10,299 nucleotides of DNA from an uncultured Alphaproteobacteria bacterium (GCA_944391355.1 CALXTG010000115.1:1-10299), one strand, 5' to 3'. Numbered from the stretch's first letter, positions 1-6,400 are shown. Made by a program: numbers and translations. Notes: generated by a model not told the origin, from the sequence alone.

Positions 1-730
1 AGATACGACTCTGGCCGACGGCAGCAAAGCTGAAAAAAGCCAGCTGGAATCGGCGCGGGCGATTGAGGATGAAGCCAAAGCCTATATGGCTTATACCGAT
101 TTGCAGGATTCGCTTGGCAATTTATACGCTGCTTTGGGGCTTGATGCGATTCCTTATTATATGCTGAACGAAAAACCGTCCAAAATCGCAATTTATCTGC
201 GCGGTGTATTGGAAAAATGGAAAGACGGCAAATTCCTGCCCGATAACCGCCCGTATCTGCTTGATATTCCGGCCAAACGTCCGCCGGTAGATTTGTCAAA
301 TTCCGGCCGGGTGCCTGATGTCAAAGTCGAAACCGGCGAAAGAATCAATATTGTCATTCCCCGCAAGGCCTTTGATAAAATTGACCTGAACGGCAAAATC
401 ACCACCAAAGCCGGAATGATAGACGACAGCCCGCTGCCGAAATGGCTGCAATACGACGAAAAAACCATGACCTTTACCGGTCTTGGCATGCCTTCCGACG
501 TCGGTGAATATCGGATTAAGGTTTACGTCAGCGATGAAGCGGGCAATGTCGGTTACATTACCTTCAAGATCAAAATTGTTGAAGTCTATGTTCCTTCGCT
601 GAATGTCCGCGGATTGACGCCGGGTCGTAAGGCCACGGTTCTCAAACGCTGCCTCGGACCGCAATGTACCGATGAGTATATTGAGGAAACCGTCATCGGC
701 GAAGAGGTTATGACCGAACCCCGCCGCTAG
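1..730 (+). CDS. TolC-family outer-membrane channel, C-terminal part, with added Ig/cadherin-like domain (5' end outside window)
   Basis: The reading frame is open from base 2 to the TAG at 728-730, so the gene starts upstream of the window; the ATG at 86 is internal. The first 60 or so residues are helical, with Ala/Glu/Lys-rich heptad character ending in the motif LYAALGLD. This matches the last coiled-coil helix and C-terminal end of TolC-type efflux or type I secretion channels. The family usually stops soon after this point. Here about 160 residues follow. Roughly 311-586 resembles a dystroglycan-type cadherin-like or putative-Ig domain, with the signatures PLPKWLQYD, TFTGLGMPSDVGEY and VSDEAGNVGY. 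A short tail contains the Cys pair CLGPQC. By TolC topology the extra domain should lie in the periplasm. TolC family membership rests on the C-terminal fragment only, so the transported substrate cannot be told. An intrinsic terminator follows 26 bases after the stop. Confidence 0.72.
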   Translation, partial: DTTLADGSKAEKSQLESARAIEDEAKAYMAYTDLQDSLGNLYAALGLDAIPYYMLNEKPSKIAIYLRGVLEKWKDGKFLPDNRPYLLDIPAKRPPVDLSNSGRVPDVKVETGERINIVIPRKAFDKIDLNGKITTKAGMIDDSPLPKWLQYDEKTMTFTGLGMPSDVGEYRIKVYVSDEAGNVGYITFKIKIVEVYVPSLNVRGLTPGRKATVLKRCLGPQCTDEYIEETVIGEEVMTEPRR

Positions 731-755
731 GGAATCCGCAGGTCTTATCGTTCTG

Positions 756-791
756 AAAACAGAGTCGTTTTAAAAACGACTCTGTTTTTTT
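756..791 (+). terminator. Rho-independent terminator after the TolC-like gene
   Basis: The arms AAAACAGAGTCGTTTT (756-771) and AAAACGACTCTGTTTT (773-788) are perfect reverse complements. The innermost A/T pairs probably open to form the loop, and a run of T (785-791) follows. It lies 26 bases after the stop codon and separates the upstream gene from the nrd control region. The A-rich 5' side means it could also stop transcription from the opposite strand. Confidence 0.9.
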
Positions 792-1081
792 ATCCTGTGG
801 GTAAGGCTGTGGATTTTAACCTTCGTTAACGACAAAATAAAGCTTTGAATTTTCAGTGAATTTTTGCCGTTAAGATTCGTTAATAAAATAATCAACAAAG
901 CCCGGAAAAAATTATCCAACAAATAGAGATGATTAGCTCTGTCAAGCCATAAAAAAAACTTTTTGGCAGTTGTTATTATGCTTTATATTTCGCAATATGA
1001 CCTCAGAGGCGCGGCTAAAAAAATTTTTTTAGAAAACCCCTTGAAAATCAATAAGAAAAAATAATGATAAAAAAGATTGTG

Positions 1082-1087
1082 TATACT
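1082..1087 (+). promoter_or_regulatory. Possible -10 hexamer TATACT for the nrd operon
   Basis: TATACT matches the sigma-70 -10 consensus at five of six positions and lies about 110 bases before the nrdD start. No good -35 hexamer sits 16-18 bases upstream, so the assignment is weak. It overlaps the first NrdR box by five bases, which fits repression by blocking RNA polymerase. Confidence 0.4.
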
Positions 1088-1098
1088 ATATCTAGTTA
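1083..1098 (+). promoter_or_regulatory. NrdR box 1
   Basis: The 16 bases ATACTATATCTAGTTA match the conserved core of the NrdR consensus acaCwAtATaTwGtgt (C at 4, A at 6, A-T at 8-9, T at 11, G at 13). NrdR is the ATP/dATP-sensing repressor of bacterial ribonucleotide reductase genes and binds paired boxes. Box 2 begins 32 bases further on, in phase on the helix. Confidence 0.75.
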
Positions 1099-1114
1099 GC
1101 TTTACTTTTTGTTA

Positions 1115-1130
1115 ACACAATATATGGTAT
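1115..1130 (+). promoter_or_regulatory. NrdR box 2
   Basis: ACACAATATATGGTAT matches the NrdR consensus at all core positions (C4, A6, A8-T9, T11, G13), with one departure (G for A/T at position 12). The gap to box 1 is 16 bases, giving about three helical turns from start to start, the usual spacing for tandem NrdR boxes. The site is 67 bases before the nrdD start. Confidence 0.8.
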
Positions 1131-1197
1131 ATGTCATATCTAAATGATATAAACAAAATGTCGGTAAAAAATTAAAGTTTAAGAAAGATATCAGGAT

Positions 1198-3261
1198 ATG
1201 TCAGAGACGAATAACTACGAAATGCCCAAAGTTGCGAATGAAGAATTGCCCATTTCCAACGTAACCAAAAGAGACGGCACTTTGGCGCCGTTTGATAGCA
1301 GCAAGATTTTTGGAGCCATTAACAAAGCCGGTACCACGACCGGTGAATTCGGCGAACAGGAAAGCTGGTTATTGACCGCCCAGGTTTTGAAAGTTTTGAA
1401 GCATAAATTTGCCGAGTCCTTGCCGTCAATTGAGCAGATTCAGGATGTCGTCGAACAGGTTCTGATTTCCGCCAACTATTTTGCCACCGCCAAAGCCTAT
1501 ATCCTATATCGTGACCAGCGCCAGCGTATGCGTACCGATAAAAAGGTTATGGTTGATGTCGCCAGCTCGATTAACGAATACCTCGAAAAACTTGACTGGC
1601 GCGTTAATGCCAATGCCAATCAGGGCTATTCCAACGGCGGTCTGATTTTGAACGTTTCCGGCAAGGTAACCGCCAACTACTGGCTGAGCCATGTTTATCC
1701 TGCCGAAGTCGGCGAAGCGCACCGCAACGGCGACATTCATATTCATGATTTGGATATGCTGGCTGCCTATTGCGCCGGCTGGTCGCTGAAAAATCTGCTG
1801 CACGAAGGTTTCAACGGTGTTCCCGGCAAAGCCGAAGCCGGTCCCGCCAAACATTTGAGCGCAGCCGTCGGTCAGATGGTCAATTTTATGGGAACGCTGC
1901 AAAACGAATGGGCCGGCGCGCAGGCTTTTTCTTCGGTCGATACTTATCTTGCGCCCTATATCCGGGTTGATAATCTTGATTATGAACATGTTTATCAGTC
2001 GATTCAGGAATTGATTTATAACCTTAATGTTCCTTCCCGCTGGGGGTCGCAGACACCGTTTACCAACTTTACGTTTGACTGGGTCTGCCCGGATGATTTG
2101 AAAGACAAACACCCGATTATTGCCGGTGTTGAGCAGAGTTTCACTTACGGTGATCTGCATGAAGAAATGCATATGATTAACAAGGCCTATATTGAGGTCA
2201 TGATGAAAGGCGATATCAAGGGGCGTCCCTTCACTTTCCCGATTCCGACCTACAATATTACGCCCGACTTCCCCTGGGAAGATGAAAATACCGAACTTCT
2301 GTTCGAAATGACCGCTAAATACGGCCTGCCTTATTTCCAGAATTTCCTCAATTCGGTATTGAAACCCGGACAGATTCGTTCGATGTGCTGCCGCTTACAG
2401 CTTGACCTGCGCGAACTTCTGGCCCGCGGCAACGGCTTATTCGGTTCGGCCGAACAGACCGGTTCGATCGGGGTTGTTACTTTCAACTGCGCCCGCCTCG
2501 GCTATGTTTACAAAGGCGATGAACATGCCTTGTTTGCCCGGGTTGACGAACTGATGCATATTGCCCAGACCTCGCTGGAAATCAAACGCAAAGTCATTCA
2601 GAGGTTAATTGACAACGGTTTGTATCCTTATACCAAACGTTATCTCGGAACTCTGCGCAATCACTTCTCGACGGTCGGTGTCAACGGCATCAACGAAATG
2701 ATCCGCAACTTTACCAATGACGAGCATAATATTGCCGATGAGTGGGGACAAAAATTCGCCGAGAAATTCCTGGATTATATCCGCGACAGACTGGTGAAAA
2801 TTCAGGAAGAAACCGGCCATATGTATAATCTGGAAGCCACTCCGGCCGAAAGCGCCACTTACCGCTTTGCCCGCGAGGATAAAAAACGTTTCCAGGGAAT
2901 CATTCAGGCCGGAACAGCCGAAAATCCCTATTATACCAATTCTTCCCAGCTCCCGGTCGGTTATACCGATGATCCGTTTGAGGCTTTGGATCTGCAGTCG
3001 ACTTTGCAGACCAAATATACCGGCGGCACGGTTCTCCACCTCTACATGAGCCAGAGGCTGTCCTCGGCCAAAGTCTGCCGTGAACTGGTAAGAAAGGTTT
3101 TAACCAATTATCGTTTGCCCTACATCACCATTACGCCGACCTTCTCGGTCTGCCCCAAACATGGTTACCTGTCGGGTGAGCATAAATTCTGTCCGATTTG
3201 CGATGAAGAAAAATTGGCAGAGAAAAGAAAGGCCGCGGCTTCCAGTAAAGAAGTTGCATAA
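1198..3261 (+). CDS. nrdD: Anaerobic (class III) ribonucleoside-triphosphate reductase, main chain lacking the glycyl-radical loop
   Basis: Class III reductases reduce ribonucleoside triphosphates to dNTPs under anaerobic conditions using a glycyl radical. Residues about 20-112 form an ATP-cone (VTKRDGTLAPFDSSKI), the allosteric dATP/ATP site. The barrel follows, with HIHDLDMLAAYCAGWSL; C192 probably corresponds to the T4 NrdD active-site Cys79. RSMCCRL has adjacent C397 and C398, the likely finger-loop thiyl position. A zinc motif comes near the end (C652, H655, C665, C668). The chain then stops at residue 687 with a short Lys/Ala-rich tail. The usual RVxGY glycyl-radical segment that follows the zinc site in NrdD is absent and is found on the next ORF. 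The start has only a weak AGG four bases upstream plus AAGAAAG further out. Two tandem NrdR boxes lie upstream. Confidence 0.93.
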   Translation: MSETNNYEMPKVANEELPISNVTKRDGTLAPFDSSKIFGAINKAGTTTGEFGEQESWLLTAQVLKVLKHKFAESLPSIEQIQDVVEQVLISANYFATAKAYILYRDQRQRMRTDKKVMVDVASSINEYLEKLDWRVNANANQGYSNGGLILNVSGKVTANYWLSHVYPAEVGEAHRNGDIHIHDLDMLAAYCAGWSLKNLLHEGFNGVPGKAEAGPAKHLSAAVGQMVNFMGTLQNEWAGAQAFSSVDTYLAPYIRVDNLDYEHVYQSIQELIYNLNVPSRWGSQTPFTNFTFDWVCPDDLKDKHPIIAGVEQSFTYGDLHEEMHMINKAYIEVMMKGDIKGRPFTFPIPTYNITPDFPWEDENTELLFEMTAKYGLPYFQNFLNSVLKPGQIRSMCCRLQLDLRELLARGNGLFGSAEQTGSIGVVTFNCARLGYVYKGDEHALFARVDELMHIAQTSLEIKRKVIQRLIDNGLYPYTKRYLGTLRNHFSTVGVNGINEMIRNFTNDEHNIADEWGQKFAEKFLDYIRDRLVKIQEETGHMYNLEATPAESATYRFAREDKKRFQGIIQAGTAENPYYTNSSQLPVGYTDDPFEALDLQSTLQTKYTGGTVLHLYMSQRLSSAKVCRELVRKVLTNYRLPYITITPTFSVCPKHGYLSGEHKFCPICDEEKLAEKRKAAASSKEVA

Positions 3262-3289
3262 CAGAACAATAATGTTTATAATATTACTT

Positions 3290-3295
3290 AGGAGA
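3290..3295 (+). promoter_or_regulatory. Strong ribosome binding site for the small glycyl-radical ORF
   Basis: AGGAGA ends six bases before the ATG at 3302, a near-ideal Shine-Dalgarno. It is much stronger than anything before nrdD or nrdG. An in-frame TAA (3299-3301) touches the ATG, which fixes this as a true start and excludes N-terminal extension. Confidence 0.8.
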
Positions 3296-3301
3296 AACTA
3301 A

Positions 3302-3511
3302 ATGAATACCATTAACATCAATGACATCAGATTATCGGATGAAGAAAGACAGCCTTGCGAAAACTGGACCCGCGTAATGGGTTATCTGCGCCCGGTTTCG
3401 GAATTCAACAAAGGTAAAAAATCCGAATATTATTCACGTGTTTGCTTCTGTGAAAGCAAAGCCGTATTACACCTGACCGAAGAGCAGGCTATGGCTATCG
3501 CGGCGGAATAA
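3302..3511 (+). CDS. Stand-alone glycyl-radical domain of anaerobic ribonucleotide reductase (NrdD C-terminal part)
   Basis: This 69-residue protein carries the glycyl-radical segment missing from the upstream NrdD: WTRVMGYLRPV, with G27 (codon 3380-3382) as the predicted radical residue, then the conserved-looking FNKGKKSEYYSR. In ordinary NrdD this segment directly follows the zinc site on the same chain. Here it follows the NrdD stop by 40 bases, in another frame, with its own AGGAGA ribosome binding site and an in-frame stop touching the ATG. It is therefore translated independently. It would act as a subunit that NrdG activates and that inserts its glycine loop into the NrdD barrel. A GrcA/YfiD-like replaceable radical part, as known for pyruvate formate-lyase, is the nearest parallel. 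Three Cys (19, 48, 50) are notable. The residue identity is clear; the separate-subunit mechanism is inferred. Confidence 0.87.
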   Translation: MNTININDIRLSDEERQPCENWTRVMGYLRPVSEFNKGKKSEYYSRVCFCESKAVLHLTEEQAMAIAAE

Positions 3512-3528
3512 TTTTACCTCTCTGTTTT

Positions 3529-4233
3529 ATGATGGAAATGATAAAAATCGGCGGTCTGGAAACTTTTTCAGCCGTCGATTTTCCGAATCAGATAGCCGCT
3601 GTTGTTTTTATGCAGGGCTGTCCGTGGCGTTGCCCTTTCTGCTACAATACCAATCTTCAGGGAACGGACGGTCCCGATGAGGTCGACTGGAATAAATTTA
3701 TTGAATTTTTAAAAAAACGCAAAGGAATTTTGGACGCGGTCGTTTTCAGCGGCGGAGAACCGCTGATGCAGGACGGATTGCAAAAAGCCATGACGGAAGT
3801 TAAAGAACTCGGTTATATTATCGGTATGCATACCGGCGGTTACCGGCCTAAACATCTGGCCGAAGTTCTGCCGTTGGTTTCCTGGGTCGGATTCGATATT
3901 AAGGCGCCGTTTGCCGAAGAACATTATGATCGTGCCACCGGCAGCAAAGGGCATTTGCCGAAAGTTTTGCAAAGTCTGGATCTGTTGTTGGACAGCGGAA
4001 TTGATTTTGAGTGCCGCACCACCTGCGACCCGCGGATTTTGGAGATTGCGGATATTTATACCATTGCCGATGAGTTAAAGGCCAAAGGGGTTAAAAAATA
4101 TTTTCTGCAGAAATACCGTCCGGTTCCGAGCGATAAAGTTACGACCGACGCTGAGTGCAGCAAGTTTTTTAATGACAAGGAATTATTGGAGTATTTGCGA
4201 AAAACTTTTACCGTCTTTGATACCAGAATGTAA
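3529..4233 (+). CDS. nrdG: Anaerobic ribonucleoside-triphosphate reductase activating protein (radical SAM)
   Basis: NrdG is the radical-SAM activase that uses a [4Fe-4S] cluster and S-adenosylmethionine to make the glycyl radical on the reductase. Visible motifs are the opening IGGLETFSAVDFPNQ typical of this subfamily, the cluster motif CPWRCPFC (CxxxCxxC, C31/C35/C38), the SAM-binding SGGEP and the GFDIK motif shared with pyruvate formate-lyase activase. Its 234 residues suit the longer NrdG2-type activases rather than the roughly 155-residue E. coli form. It starts 17 bases after the small glycyl-radical ORF and is clearly in the same operon. Three Met codons (3529, 3532, 3538) compete as start. 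No good ribosome binding site precedes any of them, and the third fits the family start best. Translation may be coupled to the upstream ORF. Confidence 0.93.
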   Translation: MMEMIKIGGLETFSAVDFPNQIAAVVFMQGCPWRCPFCYNTNLQGTDGPDEVDWNKFIEFLKKRKGILDAVVFSGGEPLMQDGLQKAMTEVKELGYIIGMHTGGYRPKHLAEVLPLVSWVGFDIKAPFAEEHYDRATGSKGHLPKVLQSLDLLLDSGIDFECRTTCDPRILEIADIYTIADELKAKGVKKYFLQKYRPVPSDKVTTDAECSKFFNDKELLEYLRKTFTVFDTRM

Positions 4234-4241
4234 TTCTTCCT

Positions 4242-4269
4242 GTCCCCCTCGGGTTTGACCCGCGGTCGG
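4242..4269 (+). repeat. Palindromic intergenic repeat, degenerate copy 1
   Basis: Contains CCCTCGGGTTTGACCCGCGG, very close to the core of the copy at 6345-6375, with a small stem CGGGT-ttg-ACCCG. It sits nine bases after the nrdG stop. Part of a family seen six times around the flagellin gene. Confidence 0.65.
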
Positions 4270-4283
4270 CATCCCTCTAGATT

Positions 4284-4382
4284 GTCATCCCGGGCTTTAT
4301 TCTCCGACGGCTTTAGCCGGCTCAGCGCCAGTCTGAGCAGGAGAATATTCGACCCGGGATCCAGGCCTGTTTAGCCTTATTA
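4284..4382 (+). repeat. Palindromic intergenic repeat, copy 2, with a nested insert
   Basis: The outer part has the family form: GTCATCCCGGGCTT (4284-4297) and GACCCGGGATCCAGG (4351-4365), whose ATCCCGGG and CCCGGGAT arms pair. The short loop of other copies is replaced by about 53 bases. These form a second stem TATTCTCC/GGAGAATA (4298-4305 with 4340-4347). Inside it lie two small hairpins, CGGCTTTAGCCG (4308-4319) and GCTCAG-N7-CTGAGC (4320-4338). The final TTAGCCTTATTA (4371-4382) recurs after the copy at 6345 and contains the stop codon of the flagellin gene. Lying between convergent genes, it could act as a bidirectional transcription stop. Confidence 0.7.
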
Positions 4383-6236
4383 AAACAGTTTCAAAATTGA
4401 TTGACTGGCCTGAGAAGCCAAGGACAGAGAATTCACCGCCAATTGTTGAGATGTTTGCAAAGCCAGCATATTCGCCGATTCCTGGTTCATGTCGGCGAGC
4501 GTTAATTTATCGGCCCCTTCTTCCAAGACATTTATCAGGTTTTCGGTAAAGTCTTGTCTGGTTGTGACAATCGAATAATAATTGCCGAACTCCGAGGCAA
4601 AAGAACGTAACGAATTAATGGCGGCCTCCAATTCTGAAATCGACTGTTCAATCTCGGCGGAGCCCTCCCATTCAGACGTTTTCAGCCCCAGGCTTTCGCT
4701 GTCGGCTTTAACTCCGGGAACATCTATTTTAGAACTTCTGTCTTCGTTGAAATTGATTTTCAGATACTGCCCTTCAAGCAGGTTAATCCCCTTGTAAGAA
4801 GCGTCGGCAATCAACAAATTGTACTGCCGGAGAATTGCCTGATATTGAACGGATTTTTCATCTGTTTTGTTCTGATTTTTTATATCTGAGAATTTATCCA
4901 TTTCCATATCAATATCCGGAAGCGCCGGAGCTGTTTGTGGGGTAATCCCGAAAGCAGCCGGAGGAATCAGCCCGGCCGTAAAAGAAGCCGGAGAATTAAT
5001 TGCGGTTTTACACTCATAATATTGTCCGTTAACAATAATCCCGGCGCCGATAACCGATGTTATCCCGCCGATGTTGGTCCACATGCTGGGACCGTTTGTC
5101 GCGCTGTTTATCAAAACCTGAGCTGAATTTAACCGGACATTTGCTTCTTCAAATAAGCCGCCGCTGTAAATGCCGTTGTAATTAAGGCGGCTGCTGTCTT
5201 CCATGGTCAGATTACTGGCGACAAATGCATTGGAATTATAGCCGTTGACTTCAATATTGACTTTGCTGTTTCCTTTCATGGTAACATCTGTCCAACAAAA
5301 ACCGTGTCCGTATTTGGCATTTGTTTCAATATTGACTACAGCATTGTTTTCAATTGTAATCGAAGCACAATTTTCAACCAATCCCGGTTCGCTTTTAATA
5401 CGTCCGACAACCCCTCGGCTGTAAATACTGTTGGCATTATTGCCGTCATTTATGTTTAGCGGGCTTAAATCTTTAATATTAATCAGCCCCTGCAAACTGA
5501 CTTCAACGGTTTTTCCTTCGGCATAGATCCCGGCGATAGCATTATTTGTTCCTGCTGCAGAGGTCATGTCAAAACTGATGTCAAGATTTTTCAAGACCAC
5601 ATTCTTTGAACCGGCCGAAACTTCAATAACCCCGGTATATTCATTAAGCGCTTTGGTATCGGTTGTATAATCAAGTCTTAAATCCGATACGCGTGCCCCG
5701 TTGCCGACAACCAGTCCGGAGTTTCCCTGGCCTGAAAATGTGAAAGTAAGTGAAGATGCCTGGCCGCTGCCGAAATAATTGCTGCCGACCAACGACTGTC
5801 CTTCATCGAGGACAACCGACTGATTTTCAGAAAGAATAATATCCCCCTCAATGACAATCAAACCGGCCTTACCGGAATTCACCGCGGCCAACAGCTCGGC
5901 CTCAGTGGTGACCTTGGCAACCACATTTTCGGCAGTTTCAAGCGCCTGATTGGCCACCGCTTTGGCCTGTTCGAGAAATTTGGCGCCGGAGTCAATAGCT
6001 TCGCTGGCCGCTTTAATCGTCTGCACGCCCTGCGACATAGCATCCAAAAGCGCTGTCAAATCCGCAGCTCGGTTGTTTAATGAAGAAGCGGTGTAATAAG
6101 AAGAAGGATTATCAATAGCCGAAGAAACTTTAAGGCCGGTCGCTAAGCGGTTTTGCACAATATCCTGTTGGCTTGCAATATTCTGCAAGCTCAACAAGTT
6201 GCTGCGCATTGACGCTGTTAACGATATTCCCGACAT
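4380..6236 (-). CDS. Flagellin with a predicted beta-helix central domain
   Basis: Flagellin polymerises into the external flagellar filament. Residues 1-106 are the conserved D0/D1 helices (LQNIASQQDIVQNRLATGLK, then SSAIDNPSSYYTASSL). About 460-618 are the returning D1/D0 helices, ending in NMLALQTSQQLAVNSLSLA and SILKLF. Between them about 350 residues replace the variable D2/D3 region. The insert opens like a pectate-lyase-type fold (ELLAAVNSGKAGLIVIEGDI, then GQSLVGSN). It contains four consecutive repeats of 24-25 residues (293-317, 318-342, 343-366, 367-391), consistent with right-handed beta-helix coils. Three Cys (290, 314, 409) are unusual for a flagellin. At 618 residues it is longer than common alphaproteobacterial flagellins. 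An AAAGG lies eight bases before the start. No other flagellar gene is nearby. Whether the insert binds glycans, is enzymatic or only decorates the filament cannot be told. Confidence 0.87.
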   Translation of the reverse strand: MSGISLTASMRSNLLSLQNIASQQDIVQNRLATGLKVSSAIDNPSSYYTASSLNNRAADLTALLDAMSQGVQTIKAASEAIDSGAKFLEQAKAVANQALETAENVVAKVTTEAELLAAVNSGKAGLIVIEGDIILSENQSVVLDEGQSLVGSNYFGSGQASSLTFTFSGQGNSGLVVGNGARVSDLRLDYTTDTKALNEYTGVIEVSAGSKNVVLKNLDISFDMTSAAGTNNAIAGIYAEGKTVEVSLQGLINIKDLSPLNINDGNNANSIYSRGVVGRIKSEPGLVENCASITIENNAVVNIETNAKYGHGFCWTDVTMKGNSKVNIEVNGYNSNAFVASNLTMEDSSRLNYNGIYSGGLFEEANVRLNSAQVLINSATNGPSMWTNIGGITSVIGAGIIVNGQYYECKTAINSPASFTAGLIPPAAFGITPQTAPALPDIDMEMDKFSDIKNQNKTDEKSVQYQAILRQYNLLIADASYKGINLLEGQYLKINFNEDRSSKIDVPGVKADSESLGLKTSEWEGSAEIEQSISELEAAINSLRSFASEFGNYYSIVTTRQDFTENLINVLEEGADKLTLADMNQESANMLALQTSQQLAVNSLSLASQASQSILKLF

Positions 6237-6272
6237 TCTCTCGGCCTTTTGTTATTCTGGTTTCCCTATACG

Positions 6273-6291
6273 GTCATACTCCGACTTAACC
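6273..6291 (+). repeat. Palindromic intergenic repeat, truncated copy 3
   Basis: GTCATACTCCGACTTAACC matches the left half of the neighbouring copy 4 (GTCATACTCGGACTTGACC) with two changes; the right arm is lost. It ends only 37 bases before the flagellin start, within its leader region. Confidence 0.55.
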
Positions 6292-6305
6292 TATTACCCT
6301 TACTT

Positions 6306-6332
6306 GTCATACTCGGACTTGACCCGAGTATC
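6306..6332 (+). repeat. Palindromic intergenic repeat, copy 4
   Basis: The stem ATACTCGG (6309-6316) pairs perfectly with CCGAGTAT (6324-6331) around a seven-base loop. It shares the CTTGACCCGAG core with the copy at 6345-6375 and lies 13 bases from it. Confidence 0.75.
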
Positions 6333-6344
6333 TTCCCCCTCTCT

Positions 6345-6375
6345 GTCACCCTCGGGCTTGACCCGAGGGTCCAGG
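6345..6375 (+). repeat. Palindromic intergenic repeat, copy 5 (best copy)
   Basis: A perfect nine-base stem, ACCCTCGGG (6348-6356) with CCCGAGGGT (6362-6370), closes a loop of CTTGA. It is bounded by GTC before and CCAGG after. It is followed at 6384-6395 by TTAGCCTTATTA, also present after copy 2. Confidence 0.8.
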
Positions 6376-6400
6376 TCAATTAATTAGCCTTATTATTTAA

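Larger units (their letters stand above)
792..1197 (+). other. AT-rich intergenic control region upstream of nrdD
   Basis: This stretch of about 400 bases has no convincing gene. It holds two copies of TTAA-N6-TTAA (816-829 and 870-883), an 18-base perfect palindrome of A7T7 flanked by CT/AG (1015-1032), two NrdR boxes (1083-1098 and 1115-1130), and a small inverted repeat ATATC-taaat-GATAT (1136-1150) in the presumed leader. The only short ORF noted is an 11-codon one at 997-1032 without a ribosome binding site. The length suggests more control than NrdR alone, but no FNR-type TTGAT-N4-ATCAA site was found. Confidence 0.6.

Noticed and set aside
86..88. ATG at 86 as the start of the first gene
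   Set aside because: The frame is open back to base 2 with TolC-like helical sequence, so this Met is internal and the gene begins outside the window.
997..1032. An 11-codon ORF (leader peptide) upstream of nrdD
   Set aside because: It has no ribosome binding site, and its 3' half is the A7T7 tract; nothing distinguishes it from chance.
1015..1032. CT-A7-T7-AG perfect palindrome as a terminator
   Set aside because: It has no G/C stem and no loop, and AT-rich DNA yields such palindromes easily. It may only bend DNA.
1041..1051. TTGAAAATCAA as an FNR box for anaerobic induction
   Set aside because: The half sites are too close; an FNR box needs TTGAT-N4-ATCAA spacing.
1504..2172. 222-codon ORF on the minus strand inside nrdD
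   Set aside because: It is a shadow of the strongly conserved nrdD frame, with no recognisable protein family and no ribosome binding site sought or needed.
3259..3301. NrdD split caused by a simple frameshift or sequencing error
   Set aside because: There are stops in the NrdD frame at 3259 and 3289, a stop in the small-ORF frame at 3299, and a dedicated ribosome binding site. One indel would not restore a single chain.
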